Below, in pieces: positions 1 to 5,762 of a stretch of DNA of 6,189 nt. The notes beneath the pieces are model-generated. The model saw only the letters and a program-made list of their open reading frames with translations, made no database searches and was not told the DNA's origin. Location of the stretch: NCBI GenBank assembly GCA_938010795.1, contig CALLVB010000045.1, forward strand, positions 1-6,189. Reading direction: 5' to 3'. How positions within the stretch are numbered: the first letter of the stretch is position 1; each line of letters opens with the position of its first letter. The translations under genes were made by a program, and so were the position numbers. This DNA comes from Minisyncoccota bacterium. GTDB lineage: Bacteria; Patescibacteriota; Minisyncoccia; Phycocordibacterales; GCA-2747955.

Positions 1-293
1 GAAGGAATCCGGATCCAAGATTGAGAGTTTATTGAAGATCGAACTCATACAGAGGATAGCCAAGACCATGGTTCATGACCATGTGTCTTGCTGTAGACTC
101 AGTGGTGAAGTGGGTTGAACACAGATACACAGGGGGTTTAACTCTTTCCCCCCTAGAGGTCTCTTCGAAAAAGACTGTTCTATCCCTGGCCTTCTCGAGC
201 AGACTTTTTAAATCTCCCGGGTTTTATTACCCACAGGCAACCGCAGAGGTCGTTATCGTAATTGCTGTCAGCGGGGCGGGTTCACAGTTCACA
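1..293 (-). other. LTR-like or promoter/poly(A) segment, uncertain
   Basis: Read on the minus strand, this stretch starts near a G-rich run (AAGGGGGCGAGGCGGG, about 316-301) followed by TGTGAACTGTGAA. It then has a TTTAAAAAG TATA-like box near 204-212 and an AATAAA at 28-33. A purine tract, TG start, TATA-like box and poly(A) signal within about 300 bases is the layout of a 3' long terminal repeat of a retrotransposon. The far end lies outside the window and no second copy is visible, so this is unproven. A plus-strand open frame from ATG 75 to the stop before 333 (85 codons) covers the same bases; its product resembles nothing I recognise and it is probably chance. Confidence 0.2.
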
Positions 294-306
294 GTACTTA
301 CCCGCC
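275..306. repeat. GC-rich inverted repeat (hairpin)
   Basis: GGCGGGT at 275-281 pairs with ACCCGCC at 300-306 around an 18-base loop that contains the direct repeat TTCACAG-TTCACAG. It lies at the start of the LTR-like segment. No function is evident. Confidence 0.4.
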
Positions 307-431
307 TCGCCCCCTTGTCTACTCCATGGTAAAATTGCACCACATCTTTCCTTTTTTTAAACTTTTCTTCTTGAACTTATCTTCTGCCTTTTGTCCATTT
401 TAAATTTTAGCCAATACTGCACTCTATTGTA

Positions 432-437
432 TTTATT
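432..437 (-). terminator. poly(A) signal AATAAA (minus strand)
   Basis: TTTATT on the plus strand reads AATAAA on the minus strand, about 100 bases past the stop codon at 537-535 of the degraded exon. This fits a short 3' untranslated region. In AT-rich DNA the hexamer is also common by chance. Confidence 0.3.
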
Positions 438-534
438 GTGTTCCGTGAAAAGAATTTGCAGTTTGCTTTTTGAAAGTAGACTCCAGTTTGTGGCTCCAAA
501 TTTCAGAAGAGCGTTGATTATGAAAATTAAAATT

Positions 535-884
535 TTACAAAAATCCAGTTCTGGCGACATTTCCACTAAGGTACCTCCAGTTATGCGCTGACAAATCATT
601 GAACACGGAAAGTAGACCAAACTTATTTGTGACTACATCCTCTGGTTCCGAAGCCTCGGTGGCGAGGGAACTGAGGATGCTAGAGGCCATCGGAGCTCCT
701 TTTCGCATTGTCGCCAGAATGTAGTCAAAAATACTGCCGGTGCAGGTTTTGTCCAAAATCCGGGACTGTTGGAAGAATCTCTTTTGGGAGTTGAAGGTGA
801 GGTATCTGGAGCGCTGTTGGGAGTTTGAGCAAATGTTATATCACCAACTTCGACTCCGACATCGTCTGGGATTGCATTGTCCTT
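535..884 (-). pseudogene. degraded last exon of unknown gene (frameshift)
   Basis: The minus strand has a good splice acceptor (branch-like ACTGAC, then TTGGATTCCAG) ending at 885. From 884 a frame opens with KDNAIPDDVGVEVGDITF and then a Ser/Pro/Thr-rich stretch (TPNSAPDTSPSTPKRDSSNS). At a run of four T (plus-strand AAAA, 755-758) the coding-like frame appears to switch. One added T would join the first part to a second frame (LDKTCTGSIFDYILATMRKG...) that runs to a TAA at 537-535. Without the shift the first frame hits TAG at 635-633 and then stays open to 357. An AATAAA follows at 437-432. I do not recognise the product. It could be a decayed gene, a sequencing indel in a homopolymer, or chance. 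The acidic and Ser/Pro-rich composition suggests a nuclear or disordered protein, which is only a guess. Confidence 0.3.
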
Positions 885-1790
885 CTGGAATCCAATAAGT
901 CAGTACCGTGATGTACGTTAGCCATCAGTCGCCATCTCTTCCTTCTGCGGTATGGAACTTCATCTGATAAACCAGTTAATTTGCTCGAGATTGCAAAAAG
1001 GCATTTTCTTTTGAAAAGTTGTATCAATTCAAGCATTTGACTGGACAAATTGGCGATCCCGTATCAGCGCACCGAACATCTGTTTTCTGGCTGCGCAATC
1101 AAAGGGAAGAGTAGTTGAATATAATGCTTTTATTATAAAATCATAAATGGAAAAAGGGGTACATTGAGGAAACGTCCATATGTGAAGTCCACCGGGAGTC
1201 TCTGTCGTTGACGACGGGACGACGGGACTCTAAGGTGGCACTAAGGCCACATGAGTGCCGTGCTAAAATCGCACGAAAATAAAAGGTTGCACGGCAACCA
1301 ATGAACTCAATTCGTTCCGACAACGTCTGTTTAACGTCCATGACTTTTTGTGACTGCTCCCCAAAACGTCCTATCTTATTTATAATTAGCTAACGTCCAT
1401 GTGTCTGGTTGACCTCCATCTCTTCTTCCTCGTGGTCAGTCTGGGCACGATGAGGTGGTTTTTAGAATGGTCCCATCCCCTGGCTTCCTCCTGGCGAGGC
1501 ACCAGGTAGCTGAGTACCTCAGTACCCCTCGTGTCTGCGGATACATTGGGGCCCGACTCGGTCGACTATGAGATCGGTTGCGTCACCGGAGGTGTTGATT
1601 GAGTAGCCGGAGGTGGACCATGGATCACCACGAGTTGCCGATCCAATCCATACAGATAGATTGCAAGAATGAATGGATCGAGCAAAACAAAAATTGTTTG
1701 GAATGTCTTCTTTTTTACGCCGAGATTGTAAGTGACCGGGTGCAGTTAGTCTTTTCAGAAGCCTTTTTTCCAACGACGAATTAATTTTTT
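885..1790. other. stretch without a supported gene
   Basis: Only short frames are present. A minus-strand frame (stop at 838-836, open back to about 1066) has a basic patch RRRKRW and an internal ATG at 1036. A minus-strand ATG at 1341 gives 66 codons. A minus-strand frame between 1773 and 1519 gives 84 codons from a TTG. None shows a domain, a good start context or linked splice signals. The nonamer AACGTCCAT occurs three times (near 1172, 1333 and 1393). CGACGGGA is duplicated in tandem near 1212-1227. A short perfect hairpin, GGTTGC-ACG-GCAACC, lies at 1285-1299. Confidence 0.4.
1505..1526. repeat. 9-bp hairpin with 3-base loop
   Basis: GGTA and CTGAG (1505-1508, 1510-1514) pair with CTCAG and TACC (1518-1526), with one bulged G and a TAC loop. 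It contains GTACCTCA, eight bases shared with the motif flanking the recombinase, which may be chance. No surrounding structure of a known RNA is seen. Confidence 0.5.
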
Positions 1791-1797
1791 TCTGTGT

Positions 1798-1908
1798 GCG
1801 GGAAAATTTACGCGGGAAAATTTACGCCCATGAACTTGTGCGGAGAATTGTCACGTGTCACAATTCGAGACTCTCTCGAGGTCTCGGGAGCAAAAGCAAT
1901 ATGGCGGC
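1798..1908 (+). promoter_or_regulatory. promoter-like cluster: two E2F-type sites, E-box, YY1-type start
   Basis: GCGGGAAAA occurs at 1798-1806 and 1812-1820; its reverse complement TTTTCCCGC fits the E2F consensus TTTSSCGC. A CACGTG E-box lies at 1852-1857. An inverted pair CGAGAC / GTCTCG lies at about 1865-1885. ATGGCGGC at 1901-1908, preceded by AAGCAAT, fits the YY1 element often found over the first ATG of animal housekeeping genes. No TATA box is seen. The sites are read directly from the sequence; that they form a working plus-strand promoter is inference, based on their order and tight spacing within 110 bases. Confidence 0.4.
1799..1826. repeat. 14-bp tandem duplication (x2)
   Basis: CGGGAAAATTTACG is repeated head to tail without mismatch at 1799-1812 and 1813-1826. 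The duplication is what creates the two E2F-type sites. Confidence 0.9.
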
Positions 1909-2014
1909 AAATTTGGCCACGAAAAGAAGTTCTTTTAGTCATGTACACAATAATTCTCTACGCACATGTGTATCTTACAGGAAAAAGTCTCCAAAAGGTC
2001 CGCCGCAGGTGTAA
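1901..2014 (+). CDS. very short plus-strand frame behind the promoter-like cluster
   Basis: ATGGCGGCA at 1901 opens a 37-codon frame (MAANLATKRSSFSHVHNNSL...), Ser/Lys-rich and without a recognisable domain. A donor CAG|GTGTAA at 2008/2009 and an acceptor with a pyrimidine-rich tract (TTGTTTCTCTTTGATAATAG, ending 2117) would remove the stop and add 15 codons (HPCACKESIIQTNSN, stop 2163-2165), giving 51 residues. In another frame an ATG at 1830 is open past a stronger donor (AAAG|GTAAGAT, 2048/2049). That product has a hydrophobic stretch, LLVMYTIILYAHVYLTG, and could splice to the same acceptor. An AATAAA lies at 2062-2067. This may be the first exon of a host gene separated from its remainder, a small gene, or chance. 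The two alternatives cannot be decided from sequence alone. Confidence 0.25.
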   Translation: MAANLATKRSSFSHVHNNSLRTCVSYRKKSPKGPPQV

Positions 2015-2250
2015 CTACACCCAATTAGATGTAAATTGTATGATAAAGGTAAGATATAGATAATAAAGTATGTATTCATTTATACACTAAATTTATTTTG
2101 TTTCTCTTTGATAATAGCACCCCTGCGCCTGCAAAGAAAGTATAATACAAACAAATTCTAACTAAAACTTCCAACTTGAAAAAAAAATTGCGAAATTTTG
2201 TTGGTCATTATGAATGTGAGATGCATAATATTTTTTAAAATGACGAAACT
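2015..2250. other. AT-rich spacer, no supported gene
   Basis: This stretch holds the possible intron end at 2117, an AATAAA at 2062-2067 (plus), and a minus-strand AATAAA at about 2091-2096 that could serve the recombinase transcript some 310 bases past its stop. Nothing else is recognised. Confidence 0.4.
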
Positions 2251-2365
2251 TTGTAAAATTGTAAAAGACCATAACATACATACATTTATATGCGTACCTC
2301 ACGGTGCTTGTAAAATTGTAAAAAGACCATTACATACATACATTTATATGCGTACCTCACGGTGC
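2251..2365. repeat. 57/58-bp tandem repeat (x2) past the recombinase stop
   Basis: The two units are 2251-2307 and 2308-2365. They differ by one inserted A and one A/T change, so the duplication is recent or actively kept alike. Each unit has TGTAAAATTGTAAAA, an ACAT-type microsatellite (ACATACATACATTTATATG) and the motif GCGTACCTCACGGTGC. The array ends about 43 bases beyond the recombinase stop codon. Iterated sites at an element end are typical of recombinase or transposase binding, but no binding is shown here. Confidence 0.9.
2292..2363 (+). repeat. left copies L1 and L2 of the flanking motif
   Basis: GCGTACCTCACGGT occurs at 2292-2305 and 2350-2363, one per tandem unit. Its exact reverse complement is at 5127-5140 (14 of 14 bases), and the 12-base core recurs inverted at 5764-5775. 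L2 is followed by GCTTATAA; the far-right copy is followed by the nearly identical GCTTATAA. This gives an inverted pair of motifs bracketing the recombinase gene. Confidence 0.8.
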
Positions 2366-2407
2366 TTATAATTCCTTATAATTTTTTCGTAGATCGACGC
2401 ATTTAGC

Positions 2408-4657
2408 TCATTTGCCAAAGGAATAGGTAATATTTCCCAAAAAAGGCACAAAAGGCTCTTGGGAGGACACATAGGCGAGCACTTTTGGGACCTCATTGTG
2501 GAAGCTTGGGGAATTCAGTAAATGTATAGATTGGAAAACGTTAATAGTAGGGCCAAAGGCTGGGTCTGCCAATATCATTGGGTTGACCATGTCTGTACTG
2601 GGCAGAAACACAGTCTTGGTTGACATGTGATTTCTAACCAGAATATGGTCTCGCGACAATACCTTGAGACATTCAGACACTTGGGTGCGTGGAACCAAAA
2701 GAATATGAGAAGCTGGAAGAGAAGGCCAGGCGCAGTTCAGGGTAATGGTAGGTAGGGTAATGGTAGGTAGAACATGTAAATTGCATGTCGTTTGCACCGA
2801 TAAAACTTCATCGGTGTCCATGTCTATTTCTACCTCAACTACTTCACATTCCGATGATGACTTGTGTGAAATGTCTGACGACAGGTGTGAAGCAGTCAAT
2901 ACATTGTGGCCGTCTTCTCTCTCTGTGTCTGAACTTGTTAAACATGCATTGTAATCTGCGTCAAGCACTACTTCACACTCGCTCGACATGGAAACAGTTA
3001 AACATGCATTGTATTCTGCGTCAAGCACTTCACACTCGCTCGACATGGAAACAGAAGTATGATTAGACGGTAAAGTAGGAAAAGAGGCCGTTTGGTTGAC
3101 GCTGCGGTCCTGAATGCTGGAAGTATTCTTGTGTGAAGGAGACCGTTGAAGACTGGGTAAAGTAGGAAAAGGGCCCTTTTGGTTGACGTTGCGATCCTGA
3201 ATGCTAAGCCATGCATCTCGTTCTTCTTGTAGGTTAGGACACAGGGAGTAAGCCAGGTGTAAGTAAAGCTGAAGAACAGTGTGAGTGGTGTTAGCCGGGA
3301 CCGACAACTTGTGAGAAAGAGCCAAGAAAAGTAAGGGAGTGGCTTTGGCCCTCTTTTTATTACTGTATGAAACGTGGTGTGGGTTGAGAGGAATGGCCAC
3401 TTGCTGCTTGGGACCCCCATGCGCTGGTCTTTTTGACTTTTTTGAGCTTGCTTTTCGTGTGTGAGTGTGAGAATTTGAGTTTGCCTTAACATTGCTGACC
3501 CCGCTTTTCCTCACCCTCTGGCCCCCGCTTTTCCTCACCCTCTGGCGGCGGCCTGTCAGCAATGCTCTGCTCATGCCAACTGCTTCAGCCACGTCCCGAG
3601 ACAAGGGAAGATTGTAATTCGAGTTAAATACGGTTTGTGATTTCCAATTCATATGGCGGAATATGTTTTGAATGGGATATTGAAGCCTGTTGAGAAGACT
3701 GGCTGCGGCGGCTCGCGATGAACTGGCTTTGAAACGCCCTAGTGCGGCTTCCGACAGGATGCATTTTATCCATTTCCTGATTGTATCGGGGGCACAGGGC
3801 GTGTTTGGTTTTGTGGGCGGGAAAAAGACGAAGTCTGTCTCTCTCACATGCTTGGTGCGAGACAAATAGACATCCAATGCCTTGACTGGACACAGCTTGG
3901 AGTTGCCTGGAAAAGCGCTGACGATCATTTGGTAATCCGGGCTTCTTCTCTGCGGATCACATAGCTTTTGGGGAGTTTGTAGGCAAAAGTGATAATATTG
4001 CCCTTTCCTGTCCCGTTTGTATGCTTTCAAGGACATTCCCCGCAGTGCCTGCATGCGCCGTCCCGTCGCCAGGAGGATCAACATCATACATTTGGCCCCG
4101 AGATCCGCGATGTGGAGGTTCTTGTTGTCATCCCAAGTCTGGAGAAGCTCAAGTATTATCTTTGGATCCCACGTATCACGTAACTCAGGTGGTGTCCAGT
4201 GAAGTTTCTTCGCCTGAGAAAGAACTTTCCGGACGTCTTTGTTTTTCATGACCTTTCCTGAGAACAGAAGTGTCAAGGTTGTTGTGCACCGAGTTATTAT
4301 CCTGCTCTCGACGGGACAGCGTTGTTCTATCCAAGCAAAAAATTCCGTGACATTGCGGACAGTTGCCTGTGTCATGTGAAATTTATGAACTTTGGCAAAG
4401 AGGTACCACAGGCGTACTGGGGTATTGTCAAATTTGTTCAGTTTCTGTTGCGTGAGAAGTTCACGAGCCGCGGCGGGTACACCTCGAGCTGCCAGAAGGG
4501 AGTTGTAGACGTCCCTGCATCGAATGTGAAATACTTTTCGTAAAAGTACCACAACATCAGAATGCATAGAGGGTGGTTCAGGGGTGCGTGCTGCCCTGGA
4601 CCGTCTGGAGCTGCATGCAGCATCACGCTGCAATGATAAATTGAAAACAGCTGTCAC
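2408..4657 (-). CDS. tyrosine recombinase of a mobile element (DIRS/Crypton-like), main exon
   Basis: This is an integrase-type tyrosine recombinase expected to cut and rejoin DNA through a 3'-phosphotyrosine. Counting from the GTG at 4657 (749 codons), residues about 34-150 look like the helical core-binding domain. The catalytic domain follows. Arg201 lies in LLATGRRMQALRGM. A likely beta-hairpin Lys is Lys231. LCPVKALDVYLSRT is at 255-268 and TIRKWIKCIL at 292-301. Arg315 is in FKASSSRAAAAS, Trp338 in MNWKSQTVF, and the nucleophile is Tyr348 in NSNY. The CPV..L..Y, TI.(K)W and NW.S...F...Y pattern matches animal DIRS/Ngaro-type recombinases. The His of the usual HxxR is Ser312 here. Residues 370-749 form an unrecognised extension: a basic region (RRQRVRKSGG, KKSKRP) and acidic Ser-rich repeats. 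The start is not a genuine ATG: the first in-frame ATG is codon 31 (4567), and a splice acceptor (TTTATCATTGCAG) ends at 4628, joining codon 11 to an upstream exon. The stop is TGA at 2410-2408. The frame is intact, so the copy may be active or recently so. Confidence 0.85.
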   Translation of the reverse strand: MTAVFNLSLQRDAACSSRRSRAARTPEPPSMHSDVVVLLRKVFHIRCRDVYNSLLAARGVPAAARELLTQQKLNKFDNTPVRLWYLFAKVHKFHMTQATVRNVTEFFAWIEQRCPVESRIITRCTTTLTLLFSGKVMKNKDVRKVLSQAKKLHWTPPELRDTWDPKIILELLQTWDDNKNLHIADLGAKCMMLILLATGRRMQALRGMSLKAYKRDRKGQYYHFCLQTPQKLCDPQRRSPDYQMIVSAFPGNSKLCPVKALDVYLSRTKHVRETDFVFFPPTKPNTPCAPDTIRKWIKCILSEAALGRFKASSSRAAAASLLNRLQYPIQNIFRHMNWKSQTVFNSNYNLPLSRDVAEAVGMSRALLTGRRQRVRKSGGQRVRKSGVSNVKANSNSHTHTRKASSKKSKRPAHGGPKQQVAIPLNPHHVSYSNKKRAKATPLLFLALSHKLSVPANTTHTVLQLYLHLAYSLCPNLQEERDAWLSIQDRNVNQKGPFPTLPSLQRSPSHKNTSSIQDRSVNQTASFPTLPSNHTSVSMSSECEVLDAEYNACLTVSMSSECEVVLDADYNACLTSSDTEREDGHNVLTASHLSSDISHKSSSECEVVEVEIDMDTDEVLSVQTTCNLHVLPTITLPTITLNCAWPSLPASHILLVPRTQVSECLKVLSRDHILVRNHMSTKTVFLPSTDMVNPMILADPAFGPTINVFQSIHLLNSPSFHNEVPKVLAYVSSQEPFVPFLGNITYSFGK
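2740..2769. repeat. 15-bp tandem repeat in the recombinase tail
   Basis: GGGTAATGGTAGGTA is repeated exactly at 2740-2754 and 2755-2769, encoding the duplicated pentapeptide in PTITLPTITL (residues 631-640). It keeps the frame. Confidence 0.9.
2937..3053. repeat. 60/57-bp tandem repeat in the recombinase tail
   Basis: The unit GTTAAACATGCATTGTA...GACATGGAAACA is at 2937-2996 and 2997-3053, differing by a 3-base deletion and a substitution. It encodes two copies of SMSSECEV(V)LDA(E/D)YNACLT (about residues 537-574). A weaker third copy, SSSECEVVEVE, is at about 600-610. All changes preserve the frame. Confidence 0.9.
3069..3205. repeat. 50-bp interspersed direct repeat in the recombinase tail
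   Basis: GGTAAAGTAGGAAAAG...TCCTGAATGCT occurs at 3069-3118 and 3156-3205, offset by 87 bases (29 codons, in frame). It encodes SIQDRNVNQKGPFPTLPS and SIQDRSVNQTASFPTLPS (about residues 485-502 and 514-531). Confidence 0.85.
3499..3545. repeat. 24-bp tandem repeat encoding basic QRVRKSGG units
   Basis: The 23-base string CCCCGCTTTTCCTCACC plus CTCTGG occurs at 3499-3521 and 3523-3545, with a period of 24. It doubles QRVRKSG (about residues 372-386), just behind the catalytic domain, and enlarges a basic patch that could bind DNA or act as a nuclear localisation signal (inference). Confidence 0.9.
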
Positions 4658-4750
4658 GCTATGTAACGGACATGCATTCTATTTATTTATTTATTTATTT
4701 TTTTTTCTGTCATCTACAATATTATGGACAGCAAGAATGTTTTTCAATAC
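4628..4750 (-). other. predicted intron of the recombinase gene (123 bases)
   Basis: The donor is CATCAG|GTATTG at 4751/4750 and the acceptor is CTGTTTTCAATTTATCATTGCAG, ending at 4628. Both borders are phase 0, so the upstream exon joins codon 11 of the main frame without a shift. The segment is AT-rich, holds in-frame stops in both joined frames and contains an (ATTT)5 microsatellite at 4681-4700. The donor is imperfect (GTATTG), so the prediction is moderate. Confidence 0.4.
4681..4700. repeat. (ATTT)5 microsatellite
   Basis: Five ATTT units are followed by a T run to about 4706. It lies inside the predicted intron and explains the stop codons that separate the two recombinase exons. Confidence 0.9.
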
Positions 4751-4972
4751 CTGATGTTTGGTCGTAAGTTTGTTAGATGTTGATTTCGGTCCCGTATTTT
4801 GAAAACGAGTCCGGTGTCGGTTTGACCGACTTGTGTCGTTGGGTGCAGTAACTTTTTCCCTCGTATTGTCAGTCCGCTCTTGGTGGGTATTCTCAGACCG
4901 GTGTGTCTTTGGTTGACTTATGCATTTGCGTCCTGCTGGACCACCTTTGTCAATAGACATGATATTAGACAT
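4751..4972 (-). CDS. predicted first exon of the tyrosine recombinase
   Basis: The minus-strand frame starts at ATG 4972 (MSNIMSIDKGGPAGRKC...), with an in-frame stop upstream at 5008-5006. The second ATG at 4960 has A at -3 and may be the better start. The 74 codons up to the donor at 4751 encode a polar, Lys/Arg/Thr/Asn-rich, probably disordered stretch ending KSTSNKLTTKHQ, and continue in phase into RDAACSSRRSRA of the main exon. The complete protein would be about 813 residues. Support comes from the missing ATG in the main frame, the compatible splice phases, and the CCAAT box and E-box about 90 to 135 bases upstream. No domain is recognised here, so the exon is inferred from context only. 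Confidence 0.4.
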
Positions 4973-5062
4973 GGGTAAGACCTGTCGCACCCTTTGGCTA
5001 CGTTCTCATACTGCACACTGCACAGCAGCAGTGGATTTGCACTGGTGTAAATGCACAGAAAA

Positions 5063-5112
5063 TCACGTGACGATATGTGCCTGTCGCAGCAACGGGTGTC
5101 TTCCGATTGGCT
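5063..5112 (-). promoter_or_regulatory. CCAAT box and palindromic E-box upstream of the recombinase
   Basis: On the minus strand GGCAGCCAATCGG (CCAAT at 5110-5106) is followed by TCACGTGA (5070-5063). They lie 134 and 91 bases before the ATG at 4972. No TATA box is seen on this strand. The arrangement suits a TATA-less promoter driving the predicted first exon. The E-box sequence TCACGTGAC recurs at 5748-5756, near the far-right motif copy. Confidence 0.35.
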
Positions 5113-5126
5113 GCCAAAAAGTGTCG

Positions 5127-5140
5127 ACCGTGAGGTACGC
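5127..5140 (-). repeat. right copy R1 of the flanking motif (inverted)
   Basis: ACCGTGAGGTACGC is the exact 14-base reverse complement of both left copies. It sits between the minus-strand CCAAT box and the plus-strand TATA box. GTCTTCC (5098-5104) and GGAAGAC (5151-5157) form a wider inverted pair around it. L1 to R1 spans 2,849 bases and holds the whole recombinase gene, including the predicted first exon. Confidence 0.75.
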
Positions 5141-5193
5141 CGGTGTAATGGGAAGACAAAACAAAAATAATAATTTGGCTGACAATGTAACTC

Positions 5194-5200
5194 TATATAA
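5194..5200 (+). promoter_or_regulatory. plus-strand TATA box
   Basis: CTCTATATAAAC is a close match to the TATA consensus. A transcript would start near 5225. Further down are AATAAAT (about 5218) and TTCTCTCCAG at 5263-5272, a strong acceptor-like sequence. It may serve a transcript running away from the recombinase, or be part of a short LTR (TG at 5144 to CA at 5271). Confidence 0.35.
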
Positions 5201-5273
5201 ACTTCGCAGAAGGACTAATAAATAATGCTCTGACCCGAGCCTTATATTTGCCTTCCACAATTTTCTCTCCAGA

Positions 5274-5762
5274 CTGGCGCCGGTGAAAAACTCCACCGAG
5301 TTCTCCCCTGCCGTGACCCCGACCGCCGGCGAGAGCTCCACGGCAGGAGGACATGGATACGTCATGAGGGAGGCTGAAAATAGAAGTCGCGGATGTGGAC
5401 ACGGAACGAACCCGTATTACGTTATTGGCTCTTTGGACGGACGAACTTTCTGAAGAGAACGTTGCCTGGAGAACCTTTCTAAAAGAAATGTTGCCCGTGT
5501 CGGCGCTCCGAAACGAGCCACGCTTGCTCATGCTGTAAAACCGGATTTTTGTGCCTTCTATGAAGGCCTAGATAACGGATACGATTTACTTATCAGCCGC
5601 CTCAGACCGAACCATAATGGAACTATTCATGGAAATGCTTCACCCCCGATGCAAGTGTGGCTGAAGAATAAATTACTGGAGGATCGTCCCTCACGACCAG
5701 ATCTAATCGATCTCACACGCCCAACTTTCTATGACTTCCATCGTAAGTCACGTGACCCTTGA
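5274..5762 (+). pseudogene. exon-like plus-strand frame with one in-frame TGA
   Basis: One frame is open from after the acceptor-like TTCTCTCCAG (5272) to TGA 5760-5762, broken only by TGA at 5451-5453. The first part reads LAPVKNSTEFSPAVTPTAGE and has an ATG at 5364 (MREAENRSRGCGHG). The second part has coding-like composition (HAVKPDFCAFYEGLDNGYD, LLEDRPSRPDLIDLTRPTFY). A strong donor, ATC|GTAAGT, lies at 5742/5743. The acceptor TGTTCTATTTTAG at 5992 would continue it for 16 codons to TAA 6039-6041. I recognise no family. A second frame (5368-5538) and a minus-strand ATG frame (5531-5193, 112 codons, Ser/Arg-rich) overlap it; either could be the real one. It may be a decayed exon or an uninterrupted gene mis-framed here. 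Confidence 0.3.

Noticed and set aside
2998..3492. A 164-codon minus-strand frame inside the recombinase gene
   Set aside because: It lies in another frame over the recombinase tail, shows only the tail's DNA repeats retranslated, and has no domain.
2408..4657. Complete DIRS-type retrotransposon
   Set aside because: No reverse transcriptase, RNase H or methylase frame is found on either strand in the window.
5451..5453. In-frame TGA as a selenocysteine codon
   Set aside because: No recognised selenoprotein motif surrounds it and no SECIS-like stem-loop was made out downstream. A nonsense mutation or a wrong frame is simpler.
5193..5531. 112-codon minus-strand ATG frame
   Set aside because: It is low-complexity, Ser/Arg-rich, antisense to the plus-strand frame, and has no domain or linked splice site. 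It is kept only as an alternative.
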